Of a DNA stretch of 51,695 bases, positions 8,517 through 17,721 are shown piece by piece; positions within the stretch are counted from its first letter, which is position 1, and each line of letters begins with the position of its first letter. The notes beneath the pieces were generated by a model. That model worked only from the letters and a program-made list of their open reading frames with translations, was not told the origin of the DNA and searched no databases. This DNA comes from Polyangiaceae bacterium (lineage in GTDB: Bacteria > Myxococcota_A > Polyangia > Polyangiales > Polyangiaceae). The position numbers and the translations under genes are program-made. The DNA is taken from NCBI GenBank assembly GCA_016933275.1, contig JAFGBI010000365.1, positions 1-51,695 on the forward strand, in the 5' to 3' direction.

Positions 8517-10355
8517 GTGAATCGAGCCCGCGTCCTCGCGCTCGCCTACGAGGTCCTCTCGGCGCTGATCGCGCTGTGGGCTTCGTACTGGTTCGCCGTC
8601 AGCTACGGCTATAACTTCGGCTACGACAACCACGCGACCTACCTCGTGGGCGCGCTAAGACTCCACGATCCGGCGGTCTTGACACGAGACTGGCTCGCGG
8701 CGGAATGCACGCCGTATCACCCAATCTTCGGCTACATCGGGTGGGCGCTCTGGGCGCTGGACGAGGAGGGGTGGGGCTTCGCCTATGCCAACGTGGCGGC
8801 GGTCACGGCGATCGGCCTTTCGATCTACGCGATCTGCCGCGCCTTCGCGGGATCGCGCCTGGCGCTCCCCGTGTTCTTGGTTCCGCTCGCCTTCGCGATG
8901 CAGACCCGCACCCACAGCGTGGCGGTGAGCTACATCGCCGACTTCATCATCCAGCCTTCGACCCTGGGCGGGCTCGGCTGGACCGCGGGGATCGCGGCCT
9001 TCCTCACGGGGCGTTGGCTCCTGTCGGGGGTCCTCTTCGGCCTGGGCGGCCTTCTCCACGCCAACTACCTCGTCCTCGGCTTCCCGGTGCTCGGGATGGC
9101 GCACCTCCTGATCGAGAACCCGTGGGATTGGCGGTCCCTCGTGCGGCGGCTGGTGCGGCAGCTCGGACCCTCCGTAGTGGCACTGCTCATCCTGTCTCCC
9201 GTCATCTTCGCGACCGCGAGCCACCCGGACGCGGACCGCGCGCGTGAGATCTTCCAGACCATCCGATCTCCCCACCACTACATGCCGCTCAATTTCACGG
9301 GACGGTTCATGCCCCTCGGAGCCTGGCAGGTGCTGGGGATCGGCGCTGCCTGGCCGCTCCTTCGCGGTCGCCATGGCCCCGGTCCGCGCCTCGCAGCGCT
9401 GCTGATCGCCATCGCTGTCCTGCTGTGGAGCGGAACGTTCCTGACCACCTGGACCTTCGTCCCGAGCGTGTCGCAGCTTTTCCCATGGCGGGTAGCGCCG
9501 TTCTCGGATCTGCTCGCGCAGGTGGCGCTCGCCGGCGCCGCGGCTAGCCTGGTCTGTGAGCCAGCACGCGTTCGCGAGTACCCGAAGCCCGCCCTCCTCC
9601 TGGTGGTGGCGGGAGTCGTGATGCTGTGCGTCGACCGGGCCAAATCGGACTCCCCGTGGATCTCTCGCATCCTCCTCGGCACCGTGGTGGTCGGAGTGGT
9701 CGGCACCTTGGTCGGGCTCGGATTCGACGCACTGGTGCGCAGGACCGCGCCCCGCAACGTGAGCCCGATCCCGATCGAATCCCGGGTGAGCGGAGGCTGG
9801 CCCACTTCCCTTGCCGCCGCGTTCGCCGCCCCGAGTCCGCTGCCGCGCTACGCGGCGATCGCGCTCATGCCGCTCGCGCTGCTGCTCTGGAACCGGGTGA
9901 GCGCGAGGTTCCTCACCCCGACCGCGATCGAGCGCGAGTCGTCCCTGTTGCACGGCTTCGACTCGCGAGAAGAAGCGCTCTACCGCTGGATCCGCGAGAA
10001 CACGCCGACGGAGGCGCGTTTCCTCCAACCGCCGCTGATGGAACGATTTCGCATCAGCTCTCGACGGGCGATCGTCGTGGACTGGAAGAGCGCCCCGATC
10101 CTGCCCGATGAGTTGCTCGAGTGGTATGTCCGTCTCGGCGCGGTGGCGGGTCGCTCGGCGCCGCGGGGCTCGAGCGAGGTCGGTTCCGGTTACGACGCCA
10201 TGGATTCCGCGCGGCTCCGGACGCTCCGCGACCGGTACGCGGTGGACTTCGCCGTGGTGCGCCGCGGGAGGGAGGCGTCCCTCAAGGACTGGCCGGTGGT
10301 GTATTCGAACGCCGGCTATGCCGTGCTGGATCTCCGTTCCCCTCGGCCAGAGTGA
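8517..10355 (+). CDS. Polytopic membrane protein, possible DUF6798-type
   Basis: The start is GTG 8517, with Shine-Dalgarno GGAAAGG six bases upstream. The 612-residue protein has ten or more hydrophobic segments with loops typical of GT-C-like proteins, including NYGYD-like motifs just after TM1 (YGYNFGYDNHATYLVGAL), then a C-terminal soluble part (about residues 480-612) with TPTEARFLQPPLMERFRISS and RAIVVDWKSAPILPDE, which I associate with the DUF6798 C-terminal domain. The catalytic role is unproven. It is followed after 34 bp by a DPM1-like glycosyltransferase, so a part in lipid-linked sugar transfer or export at the inner membrane is likely. Confidence 0.7.
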   Translation: MNRARVLALAYEVLSALIALWASYWFAVSYGYNFGYDNHATYLVGALRLHDPAVLTRDWLAAECTPYHPIFGYIGWALWALDEEGWGFAYANVAAVTAIGLSIYAICRAFAGSRLALPVFLVPLAFAMQTRTHSVAVSYIADFIIQPSTLGGLGWTAGIAAFLTGRWLLSGVLFGLGGLLHANYLVLGFPVLGMAHLLIENPWDWRSLVRRLVRQLGPSVVALLILSPVIFATASHPDADRAREIFQTIRSPHHYMPLNFTGRFMPLGAWQVLGIGAAWPLLRGRHGPGPRLAALLIAIAVLLWSGTFLTTWTFVPSVSQLFPWRVAPFSDLLAQVALAGAAASLVCEPARVREYPKPALLLVVAGVVMLCVDRAKSDSPWISRILLGTVVVGVVGTLVGLGFDALVRRTAPRNVSPIPIESRVSGGWPTSLAAAFAAPSPLPRYAAIALMPLALLLWNRVSARFLTPTAIERESSLLHGFDSREEALYRWIRENTPTEARFLQPPLMERFRISSRRAIVVDWKSAPILPDELLEWYVRLGAVAGRSAPRGSSEVGSGYDAMDSARLRTLRDRYAVDFAVVRRGREASLKDWPVVYSNAGYAVLDLRSPRPE

Positions 10356-10389
10356 GGCCGGACGTAGAGGGTGAGGTCGAGGCCCGTTC

Positions 10390-11517
10390 GTGGTATTCCG
10401 ATCCGCCAGTGTGAGCTCATCCCCCGTGGCCTCCCCCCGCTTCTCCTTCGTCATCCCGTTCGTGAACGAGGAGGCCACCCTCGGTGAGCTTCACCGCCGG
10501 ATCGCCGAGAGCGTGGCGACCGTGCTCGGGACCGGGGAGTCCTACGAGGTGATCTTCGTGGACGACGGGAGCATCGACGGTTCGGTGGACGCCGTGGAGG
10601 CGCTGGTCGAATCCCACGCGGAGGTGTCGCTGGTAGAGCTCCAGGGCAACTTCGGCAAGAGCGCCGCCCTGGCTGCCGGCTTCGCCGAGGCCCGCGGGAA
10701 GATCGTGTTCACCCTCGACGCCGACCTCCAGGACGACCCCAAGGAGATCCCGCGCTTCCTCGCCGAGCTCGAGCGCGGCTACGACCTCGTGTCCGGGTTC
10801 AAGCGGACGCGGCACGACCCGTGGCACAAGGTCTTCCCCTCCCGGATCTTCAACTGGATGGTGCGCACGAGCACGGGCATCCGCCTGCACGACGTCAATT
10901 GCGGGTTCAAGGCATACCGCCGCCGAGTCCTGGAGAACGTGCGCGTGTATGGCGAGCTCCACCGGTTCGTCCCCGTGCTGGCGCATTGGCGGCGGTTCAG
11001 GGTCGGCGAGATCGAGGTCGAGCACCACCCCCGCCGGCACGGCACCAGCAAATTCGGCGGGTGGCGTTTCTTCCGCGGACTGATGGATCTCATGACGGTG
11101 ACGTTCTTGCTCCGCTACGAGCGGCGTCCCCTGCATTTCTTCGGCGCCCTCGGGGGCGCCTGCCTCGCCCTCGGCGTCGGGACTGGGGTCTATCTCACCA
11201 CGGTCTGGCTCGGGGGAGAGAGCATCGGGCAACGACCGCTCCTGATCCTCAGCGTGCTCCTCATGGTGATCGGGGTACAGATCCTCGCCACGGGCCTCAT
11301 CGCCGAACTGGTGGTGCACCTGGCCCGCAACGAGCGGCCCTATGTCGTGCGACGACGACTGGGGGGCGCCGACGCGCGGGAGGCTCCGCCGTTGCTCCCC
11401 GACCACCTCTTCGAAGGCGGCCGCGGCGGGGAGGCGATCGGTGCGTCCACGGAGGGCGTCCGCATCAGCCGGCTCCAGACGGGGAGCGACCGGCGAGACG
11501 AGGGGACCGAAGCCTAG
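10390..11517 (+). CDS. Family 2 glycosyltransferase, DPM1/GtrB-like
   Basis: This 375-residue enzyme has a GT-A catalytic domain (about residues 15-240) with FSFVIPFVNEEATL, the DDGS motif in VIFVDDGSIDG, and DADLQDDPKEIP supplying the metal-binding DxD, followed by DVNCGFKAYRR and HHPRRHGTSKFGGWRFFRG. Two C-terminal transmembrane helices (about residues 245-320) place it with undecaprenyl-phosphate sugar synthases such as ArnC, GtrB and DPM1, which load a sugar onto a polyprenyl phosphate on the cytoplasmic face. The start is GTG 10390 with CGAGG upstream; GTG codons at 10411 and 10426 are alternatives. A long hydrophilic tail follows the last helix. Probably co-transcribed with the preceding gene. 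Confidence 0.9.
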   Translation: MVFRSASVSSSPVASPRFSFVIPFVNEEATLGELHRRIAESVATVLGTGESYEVIFVDDGSIDGSVDAVEALVESHAEVSLVELQGNFGKSAALAAGFAEARGKIVFTLDADLQDDPKEIPRFLAELERGYDLVSGFKRTRHDPWHKVFPSRIFNWMVRTSTGIRLHDVNCGFKAYRRRVLENVRVYGELHRFVPVLAHWRRFRVGEIEVEHHPRRHGTSKFGGWRFFRGLMDLMTVTFLLRYERRPLHFFGALGGACLALGVGTGVYLTTVWLGGESIGQRPLLILSVLLMVIGVQILATGLIAELVVHLARNERPYVVRRRLGGADAREAPPLLPDHLFEGGRGGEAIGASTEGVRISRLQTGSDRRDEGTEA

Positions 11518-11676
11518 CTCGTCGGAGCCGGAACCAAGCCTTGCGTCGGCAGTCAGCGGTCAGGCAAGACGCGGAGAGGCTGCCTACCAACGACCGACTG
11601 CGACGGAATCCCCGAGAGACCTCCTGCCAGATTCGGTCAAGACCGCGCCGCCGAGACACCAACCCCGTAGCTGGCC

Positions 11677-11712
11677 GGCAGCAGGGAGCGCCGCCCCGGG
11701 GGCGCCGCTGCC
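11677..11712. terminator. Hairpin between convergent genes
   Basis: In the 219-bp gap between the convergent GT2 gene and the minus-strand flippase gene, GGCAGC (11677-11682) pairs with GCTGCC (11707-11712) around a very G+C-rich inner stem. There is no T-run on either side, so termination from both directions is inferred from stability and position only. Confidence 0.4.
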
Positions 11713-11736
11713 GCGATGGACACCTGAACCATTGCG

Positions 11737-12759
11737 TCAGCTGGCCTGCGCCTGGATGCCGCGAGCCATCCGAGCCAGCGCCCAGGCGACGACGTCGGCG
11801 GTGATCGAGAGCGCTCGCGAGAGGATGGCGGCGGCCACCGCCGGGGCCGAACCGATGACGGGCGCGAGCCCCGCCGCGAAGACCGCTTCCCGGATCCCGA
11901 GACCGGCCGGAGCGAACGCCGCCAGGAACCCGAGGACGGAGCCCAGGATGAAGAGCCCCGGGGATGCCGTCGCAGGTCCCGCCAATCCGGTCACGGCCCA
12001 GGTCACGAGGTACCCGTGGAGCGCCCAGTTTCCCCAGTACACGAGGTGGTAGCAGGGCAGGACGGGCGGCACGAGCGGTCCACGATCCCCAACCGCGAAT
12101 CGTTCGCGGATCTTGGCGGGGAGATGCCGGCGATCGACCACGAGCAGGGCGATCAGTCCCGCGACCGAGGCCCCGAGCAGGGGCAGGCCGAACCGGCCCA
12201 CGAGCGCGAGCACCCCGGCGGCATGGGTGTTGGTAGCGTACAGGAACGCGAACCCCATGACACAGCCGACGGCGAGCCAGGAAAGCATCTCGATGAACAC
12301 GGAGATCCCGACCGTCGCCACGGGCGCGCGGACCCGATCGGCGCCTGCCATACGTACCACCGGCAGCCCGACCTTCCCCGGCATGTAGCGCCCGAGCTGT
12401 GAGTCGAGGAAGAGCACCATCCCGGGCAGGGTGGGTGAACGCCGCCCGGTCATCGCCGCAAGCAGGGCCAGCCACCCGAATCCTTGCGTGATGGTCCCGG
12501 CGAGGACCGGCACGAACGAGAGGGCCACGAGCAGGGGCGAGATCACCAGCTCACCCGGCTGCCAGCGCCGCTTGAGATCCCAGACCGCGAGCACCACGAA
12601 GACGGCGCCCGCCGTGACCATGACCGCCCTGATGACACGACCGAGCGCGGCGCCCGGGACCGACCGTGCCCCTGGTTGCGCGGCAGCTGCTGGTCCGGCA
12701 AGAAACGAGCTATCGGGCGCGACTGGTGGGTGAGGCGCGCTCTCCTCGGGTCGGGTCAA
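11737..12759 (-). CDS. Flippase-like membrane protein (LPG synthase TM family)
   Basis: This protein of about 340 residues has eight or so hydrophobic segments and the family signature FAPAGLGIREAVFAAGL near residue 290, equivalent to the PGGLGxxE motif of UPF0104/AglD-type proteins, plus LGRYMPGKVGLPVVRM, a typical conserved loop. I favour the TTG at 12759, which overlaps the upstream stop (TTGA) behind GAGG. An ATG at 12852 would overlap the well-conserved 3' end of the upstream gene by almost 100 bp and add a non-descript leader. It is the last gene of the minus-strand glycan operon and a paralogue of 7049-8143. It probably moves or modifies a lipid-linked substrate; substrate unknown. Confidence 0.82.
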   Translation of the reverse strand: MTRPEESAPHPPVAPDSSFLAGPAAAAQPGARSVPGAALGRVIRAVMVTAGAVFVVLAVWDLKRRWQPGELVISPLLVALSFVPVLAGTITQGFGWLALLAAMTGRRSPTLPGMVLFLDSQLGRYMPGKVGLPVVRMAGADRVRAPVATVGISVFIEMLSWLAVGCVMGFAFLYATNTHAAGVLALVGRFGLPLLGASVAGLIALLVVDRRHLPAKIRERFAVGDRGPLVPPVLPCYHLVYWGNWALHGYLVTWAVTGLAGPATASPGLFILGSVLGFLAAFAPAGLGIREAVFAAGLAPVIGSAPAVAAAILSRALSITADVVAWALARMARGIQAQAS

Positions 12760-14063
12760 TAAACCTCGATCTCGGCAAGGTGGAAGAACCCCTTCTTCAG
12801 CAGCTTCAGCCGGACGAGCTTCGCCTTCCGCGCTGGCACCTCTGCCGTCCATACATCGAACACCTCGTTGCGACGCGCGACCTCTTCGAATTTGCCGGGC
12901 TCGGTCGCAAGCTCGAGGGCAAGCGGGACCGCGCGCTCGGGGTGCGACGCCCGGTTGTAGACGACGACGCGGTGCACCGTCTTCTCCCCGTCGAGGTCAA
13001 TCTCCACCCACGGCTGGTTGTCGTTGTTGGTGTGGAAGCCAAGCTCGTTGCGGTTGCCATCGACGACCTGCCGAGGAGGGCAGCCATACTTCTTGCTGTT
13101 GCTGCTGAGCCGCACGTTCTTGTCGCGGGCGATGTTCTCCAGGGGCTGCGTGCTCCGAACCAGCGCGAAGAATCCACCGAGGAGGGCGAAGACGAGCATC
13201 ACCGCAGCGATGATCCTGAGCCAGCGCTGGTAGAGGACCGACGCCACCCTCTGCATCTCGCTCTCCAGGCGCTCGGCGAGCCGCTCCGTGACCCGAGTCG
13301 CCACCGTCGCGAGCACATTCCGGCGGTCCTTGGGCAACCCAGCGACGAAGTAGGTGCCGTCCGCCGCGAGGAAACGGTCCAGAAGCTCACGGTCCGCGGC
13401 CTCCACGCCGGTGAGGACCGCTTCCCCGGTCGAGTGCGCGCTCAGGGCTGCCCAGCGTGCAGCGGGTTCCGGGTCGGCCTCGATGCCGGAGCGAGCCACG
13501 TGCGCGGCCACGAGCAGTTGCGCGACCTCCCGGCCCAGCAGCAACGCCCCCAGCTTTCCGTCCGCCAGCTCACTGAGCCGTTGAGCAGCGATGAGCCCTT
13601 CCCGGCCGAGCTCGAATTCGACGTACCCCGAGCTCCCCGGGGCAAAGCCCACCCTGCGAGCCGCCGCGAGCTTCTCGTCCATCCAGAAGAAGCGGCGAAC
13701 GACGGTCCAGAACGACGGTCCCGCAGCCACCGGATTCGCCGCCGGCGCAGCCGCGGGGGCGCCCTCGCCAGCCGCAGCGGGCGCGGTCCCCTCCTCGGTG
13801 GAGGCAGCGGGCGCGGGCTCCACGGCGGAGGCGGCGACCCTGGCGTCAGCGTCCCCAGCGGTTCCCTCACCCGTGGGCGGAGAGGCCTCGGGGGCTGGAG
13901 CGACGGGCTCCGGTGCCGTCCCTTCAGGGGCCGAAACGGCCGGAGACGGAGCCGCGTCACTGGAGACTGCTCCCGAACCCGCTGCCGATCCCGTGGACGC
14001 CTTCTCCGGTGCGGGGTCGCCCACCGTTCCGTTCGCCTCTCGCTCCCGCTCCGAGTCCACCAT
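12756..14063 (-). CDS. Membrane-anchored discoidin (F5/8 type C)-like protein
   Basis: This 435-residue protein begins with about 110 residues of Ala/Pro/Glu/Thr-rich, probably disordered sequence, then a helical cytoplasmic region (FWTVVRRFFWMDEKLAAAR to about residue 285), one transmembrane helix (about residues 288-310, IIAAVMLVFALLGGFFALV), and a C-terminal domain of about 125 residues. That domain has discoidin/CBM32 features: QPLENIARDKNVRLSS, VVDGNRNELGFHTN, QPWVEIDLDGEKTVHRVVVY, and FHLAEIEVY at the very end. Such domains bind carbohydrates or phospholipid heads. Topology would put it in the periplasm. Its stop overlaps the next start, and a tectonin gene lies 189 bp upstream, so two unrelated sugar-binding folds sit in one operon. 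Confidence 0.85.
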   Translation of the reverse strand: MVDSEREREANGTVGDPAPEKASTGSAAGSGAVSSDAAPSPAVSAPEGTAPEPVAPAPEASPPTGEGTAGDADARVAASAVEPAPAASTEEGTAPAAAGEGAPAAAPAANPVAAGPSFWTVVRRFFWMDEKLAAARRVGFAPGSSGYVEFELGREGLIAAQRLSELADGKLGALLLGREVAQLLVAAHVARSGIEADPEPAARWAALSAHSTGEAVLTGVEAADRELLDRFLAADGTYFVAGLPKDRRNVLATVATRVTERLAERLESEMQRVASVLYQRWLRIIAAVMLVFALLGGFFALVRSTQPLENIARDKNVRLSSNSKKYGCPPRQVVDGNRNELGFHTNNDNQPWVEIDLDGEKTVHRVVVYNRASHPERAVPLALELATEPGKFEEVARRNEVFDVWTAEVPARKAKLVRLKLLKKGFFHLAEIEVY

Positions 14064-14252
14064 GGTTCTCTATCTCCTCTTTGTGGGCCCGAAGCTATCC
14101 CAACCTCTGGGCGGGTCAACTGCGAGCGGCGATCGATTCGGCGATCATGGGGTCCCCGGCCTCTCCCGGATCCCTGCCAAAGCGGGCCCGCCCGCGGCGC
14201 AGCGGCTCACTCGGGTGCCTCTCGGCCGGGACCGGTCTGGTCGGGACGGGGA

Positions 14253-14993
14253 TCAGTGAGGTTGGGGGGTCGCAGCCACGGTCCAGAGGGTCCCGTCCCC
14301 CCCAACCGAGAGCGACACCGTCCGCGGGGAATCCTCGGCGACGACGAACTCGCGGCCGTCGAAACGCACCAGCTGGCGTTGCTCGTTGATGCCCCAGATG
14401 TCCTCCTTGTTGGCGACGGCGATCTCCAAGAGCTTGCCCGGCACCCGCTCCCATTTGGTCCCATTCCACCGTTGGGGCTGGCGCTTGCGGTTGGTCCCCC
14501 ACAGGGTCCCGTCGTCCCCGACGCTGAGGCGGAGCACCTTCCCCTTCCGGCGGGCCCACTTCTTGTTCACCCACTGGTTGGGGGTCGAAGAGCCATCGAT
14601 GGCCCAGATGTGAGCCTTGCTCCCCACGGTGATGCGCTGGAAGCGGCCAGGCTCTCGCCGCCAGTCCTTGCCGTCCCAGCGATAGGGGCGTCCCGTGTCG
14701 TTCAAACCCCAGAGCGTGCCGTCTGCCCCCGCTTCTACCTGGGAGAGGATCCCCACCCGATGCTGCCAGGCGGCGCCGTCGTATTGCCACACCGAGTTTC
14801 CCGGCCCCACGCCCCAAACGAAGGTGGCGTTGCCCACCGTCACGTCGCTCACGGGTGCGGCGGCCTGCTCCGCGGCCACCGCCACGCGCGTGTGGGCCGA
14901 CTCCGCGGAGGAACGCCCCAGAAGGAAGCCAACGAAGGCCATCACGACGACTGCCACGCCGCTGGCGATGAGGATGCTGGTGGTCTTGGTCAT
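14253..14993 (-). CDS. Membrane-anchored tectonin beta-propeller protein
   Basis: This 246-residue protein has an N-terminal transmembrane anchor (about residues 6-26) and then a six-bladed tectonin propeller. The repeats of about 35 residues are obvious: each has a [G/D]xxWG[I/L/T] strand, a [R/Q][W/F][D/N]G turn and a [L/I]xxVG/A end (for example ADGTLWGLND, DDGTLWGTNR, KEDIWGINE, GDGTLWTV). The last blade is completed by the N-terminal VTVGN strand. Tectonins and tachylectins bind sugars such as GlcNAc or methylated O-antigen residues. The gene lies 60 bp downstream of the polytopic protein. A surface or periplasmic lectin is the natural reading; the ligand is unknown. Confidence 0.88.
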   Translation of the reverse strand: MTKTTSILIASGVAVVVMAFVGFLLGRSSAESAHTRVAVAAEQAAAPVSDVTVGNATFVWGVGPGNSVWQYDGAAWQHRVGILSQVEAGADGTLWGLNDTGRPYRWDGKDWRREPGRFQRITVGSKAHIWAIDGSSTPNQWVNKKWARRKGKVLRLSVGDDGTLWGTNRKRQPQRWNGTKWERVPGKLLEIAVANKEDIWGINEQRQLVRFDGREFVVAEDSPRTVSLSVGGDGTLWTVAATPQPH

Positions 14994-15053
14994 GCTCGAG
15001 TCTCCTCCCTCGGTGCCGAACGCGGTCTCGCCGGTGCCGATCCGATCGGGGTC

Positions 15054-16706
15054 CTAACGTTTCAGTGTGTAGAGGGTGTAGCCACTTGGGAGCCGCCGCT
15101 TCGCTCCTCGATCGCCCAGAAAACTACGCACCGAAGCCGGCGTCTTCGCATGCGTGATCACGTGCGACACCCGGTACTGCGCGAGGATCGCCCGCCGGCG
15201 CCGCGACGACGTGCCCGACCTGAGAAACTCACGGACTCGCCTCCCGCGTTCGCGTTGATCCTGGGCGAGCGGGTTCTGGTGAAGGAGCGCCACGACCTTC
15301 ACCCCGCAGGTGGGCAGGGGCCAGGTGGTGCTCGGATCTCCCAGCACGACACCGCCGGGTCTGACGGCCGTGGCCACGGCGCGGCAGAGCGCGACCCGGT
15401 TCCGTCGTTCGTCACGCTTCCTGTGGTCCGCGCGCCAGGCGAGCGAGACGTTCACGTAGACCATCGCGCCAAGCATTCCTGCCACGCACAGGCTCGACAG
15501 GACCTTTCGCCAAAGGCCGCCGCGGAGCACCCACCACCCTTCGGAGTACCCGGGTGTCGCCCGCAGGAGGAGCCACACCGTCGCGATCTGCAGGTACGGG
15601 ATCACGAGCAGGATGAAGCGGTGACCAAGGGGGAGCTTCATGAAGGAATTCGCGACGAATGGCAGGAGCATCACCGCCGCGCCGGCGACGACGAAGCGGT
15701 GCCGTCCCGCATACAGGAAGCACGACAGCGCGTGGATGCCAATCACGGCGAAGCCGATCGTGCGGAGCAGGGGAAAGAGGCTGTAGAAGAGGTGCTGTTT
15801 GGCTTGAAGGTCACCGGCAGCGATGTCCTCGAGGCCATCCACGATCCAACTCGTGTCGAGGTCCTCCCCACCGAGGAAGGTGCGCCAGATCGAGAAATAG
15901 GGCCACAGCTCGACCAGGCCACTGGAAGCAGCCGCCAGGCCAATCACCAGCCAGCGACGACGCCAGCTGACCTCGGCTTCGAACCAGGCCATGCAAATGA
16001 CGCCAGTGACCGTCATGGTGGCGGTCAGGGGGTGCGTGAGGACAGCGTTGGTGGTGCTCAGCGTGAGCAACGTCATCCACCACGGCGAGGCCTTGCCGCG
16101 GAGCACTCGCACAGCAATGGCGAAGGTGATGAAGGAGAAAGCGATACAGGCCGTCGAGGGGTAGCCCGCGATCTCGAAGAGCATGACGAGCTGGTACACG
16201 TTGGAGAATTTGAACCCTCGATACCAGCTGCCAAGGACCACGATGAGCCCGTAGAGCGGAGCCCGAGGATCGCGAAAATAGGTGAGGAAGAAGGCGTAGA
16301 CCCCGACAACCAGCAACGACACGTTGATGGTCCCGGCGAGCGCCATCGCCTGGAACGCGTCCAGCTGCAGCATGCGCGCCACGATGGCCACCCCAACGAA
16401 GAGGGGCATGTAGCGGGACGATGCATCGTCCGAATCGAGGTGGGGATTGCGGGGATGGAGGGGGTTGTCCATCAGCGCGCGCAGGACCCCCGAGTGCTCC
16501 CAGAAATCGGACCGCGGATTGTAGGTGGCCAGTTGCGTCACGAAGAGGGAGCGCCCGACCCAGAGCACGACTCCGAGCCCGAGCAGGACGAAGAGCACCG
16601 TCGGCCACCACCGAAGCGCCGCACTCAACCGCCGCCAAGGCGCCGGCGGTCCCGCCGGCACGGTCCCGGCCGCGCCGCCCACCGCGGCTTGTGAGGGCTC
16701 ACCCAT
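15054..16706 (-). CDS. Polytopic membrane protein, GT-C-like
   Basis: This 550-residue protein has around ten to twelve hydrophobic segments. After TM1 a loop with NPRSDFWEHSG and NPHLDSDDASSRYMPLF carries acidic residues, as in GT-C glycosyltransferases, but no diagnostic motif was found. The C-terminal part (about residues 425-550) is soluble, with VRPGGVVLGDPSTTWPLP and YRVSHVITHAKTP, resembling the C-terminal domains of uncharacterised myxobacterial membrane proteins. The ATG overlaps the stop of the preceding GT2 gene by 8 bp, so the two are translated together. A role in transfer of lipid-linked sugars is inferred from the neighbourhood. Confidence 0.72.
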   Translation of the reverse strand: MGEPSQAAVGGAAGTVPAGPPAPWRRLSAALRWWPTVLFVLLGLGVVLWVGRSLFVTQLATYNPRSDFWEHSGVLRALMDNPLHPRNPHLDSDDASSRYMPLFVGVAIVARMLQLDAFQAMALAGTINVSLLVVGVYAFFLTYFRDPRAPLYGLIVVLGSWYRGFKFSNVYQLVMLFEIAGYPSTACIAFSFITFAIAVRVLRGKASPWWMTLLTLSTTNAVLTHPLTATMTVTGVICMAWFEAEVSWRRRWLVIGLAAASSGLVELWPYFSIWRTFLGGEDLDTSWIVDGLEDIAAGDLQAKQHLFYSLFPLLRTIGFAVIGIHALSCFLYAGRHRFVVAGAAVMLLPFVANSFMKLPLGHRFILLVIPYLQIATVWLLLRATPGYSEGWWVLRGGLWRKVLSSLCVAGMLGAMVYVNVSLAWRADHRKRDERRNRVALCRAVATAVRPGGVVLGDPSTTWPLPTCGVKVVALLHQNPLAQDQRERGRRVREFLRSGTSSRRRRAILAQYRVSHVITHAKTPASVRSFLGDRGAKRRLPSGYTLYTLKR

Positions 16707-17721
16707 CCCGTGCGCTCCGCCAGGTGGGGGCTCCGGTGCTGGTGACGCCTTCAATCTGCCCCCTTCCCCCGAGACGCCCGACCTCGGCGTCGAGCCGCCG
16801 CACGCGGAGCAGGAGCTCCTCGAGGAGCCGGCGATTGGTGGCCTGGAGCTCCGCGAGGATCGCGACCAGAGAAACGATGAAACCGAGCAGGATGGCGCTC
16901 GTACCAACCATCAACGACTGTAGGTACCCGGAGTAGCCGCCGTGGATCAGGTAGGTTACGACGAAGCGGACGCCAAGGGCCCCGCCGAACACGAACAGCA
17001 CCGCGGCGATCGAGAGGAAGATCTGTGTTGGACGGTACATCGCGTACGCCCGCAGCATCACGGGACCCGCCCGCCGGAGATAGTCCGGAACGGACCGAAA
17101 GAGGCGAGACTCTCGCGTCTTCGGGTTGGTTAGGACGGGGACGTTCACCACGGTGAGACCGCGGCGTCCTGCCTGAATCACGGTCTCCAGCGTGTAGGTG
17201 AAGCGATTGTGCACGAAGAGCTGGAGCGCGGCGCGGCGACTGATGGCCCGAAACCCGCTCGGCGAGTCCCGTACCTCGGTCGCCGACAGCTGGCGCAGCA
17301 CCCCGGACCCCCAACGCTGGAGGACCTTCTTGACCGGGGAGAAGTGCGCGATCTTGTCGGTCTGCCGGTCGCCGATGACCAGGTCGGCCGCCCCGGCTAC
17401 GACGGGAGCGACGATCCGGGAGATGTCCTCACCTCGGTACTGGTTGTCGGCATCGGTGTTGACGATGACGTCGGCCCCCAGCCTCACGGCAGCGTCGATC
17501 CCCGCCATGAACGCCACCGCGAGGCCCCGATTGCGGGGGAAGCGGACGATGTGGTGAACCCCGAGCTCGGCCGCGCGCTCGCTGGTGCCGTCCGTGCTCC
17601 CGTCGTCGATGATGAGCACCTCTATCTCGTCAACGCCATCTATCTGCCGCGGCAGGTCGGCGAGGGTAGGCCCGAGGGTGTCCTTTTCGTTCAGGCAGGG
17701 GATCTGCACGACAAGCTTCAT
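16699..17721 (-). CDS. Family 2 glycosyltransferase, membrane-attached
   Basis: This 340-residue GT-A fold enzyme begins MKLVVQIPCLNEKDTL, with DDGSTDGTSERA and a DxD in IVNTDADNQY, then GDRQTD, DSPSGFRAISR and FTYTLETVIQAGRRG, the usual order in DPM-like transferases. Two hydrophobic helices follow (about residues 230-290), then a short coiled-coil-like helix (LQATNRRLLEELLLRVRRL). It should transfer a nucleotide sugar to a lipid carrier at the inner membrane. ATGA overlap with the DUF2079 gene upstream and an 8-bp overlap with the next gene indicate one transcript. Confidence 0.9.
   Translation of the reverse strand: MKLVVQIPCLNEKDTLGPTLADLPRQIDGVDEIEVLIIDDGSTDGTSERAAELGVHHIVRFPRNRGLAVAFMAGIDAAVRLGADVIVNTDADNQYRGEDISRIVAPVVAGAADLVIGDRQTDKIAHFSPVKKVLQRWGSGVLRQLSATEVRDSPSGFRAISRRAALQLFVHNRFTYTLETVIQAGRRGLTVVNVPVLTNPKTRESRLFRSVPDYLRRAGPVMLRAYAMYRPTQIFLSIAAVLFVFGGALGVRFVVTYLIHGGYSGYLQSLMVGTSAILLGFIVSLVAILAELQATNRRLLEELLLRVRRLDAEVGRLGGRGQIEGVTSTGAPTWRSARDG

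Noticed and set aside
12666..16694. A 1300-codon open frame antisense to the tectonin/discoidin/polytopic genes
   Set aside because: It covers several genuine genes on the other strand and an intergenic gap, has no domains and a composition typical of mirrored reading.
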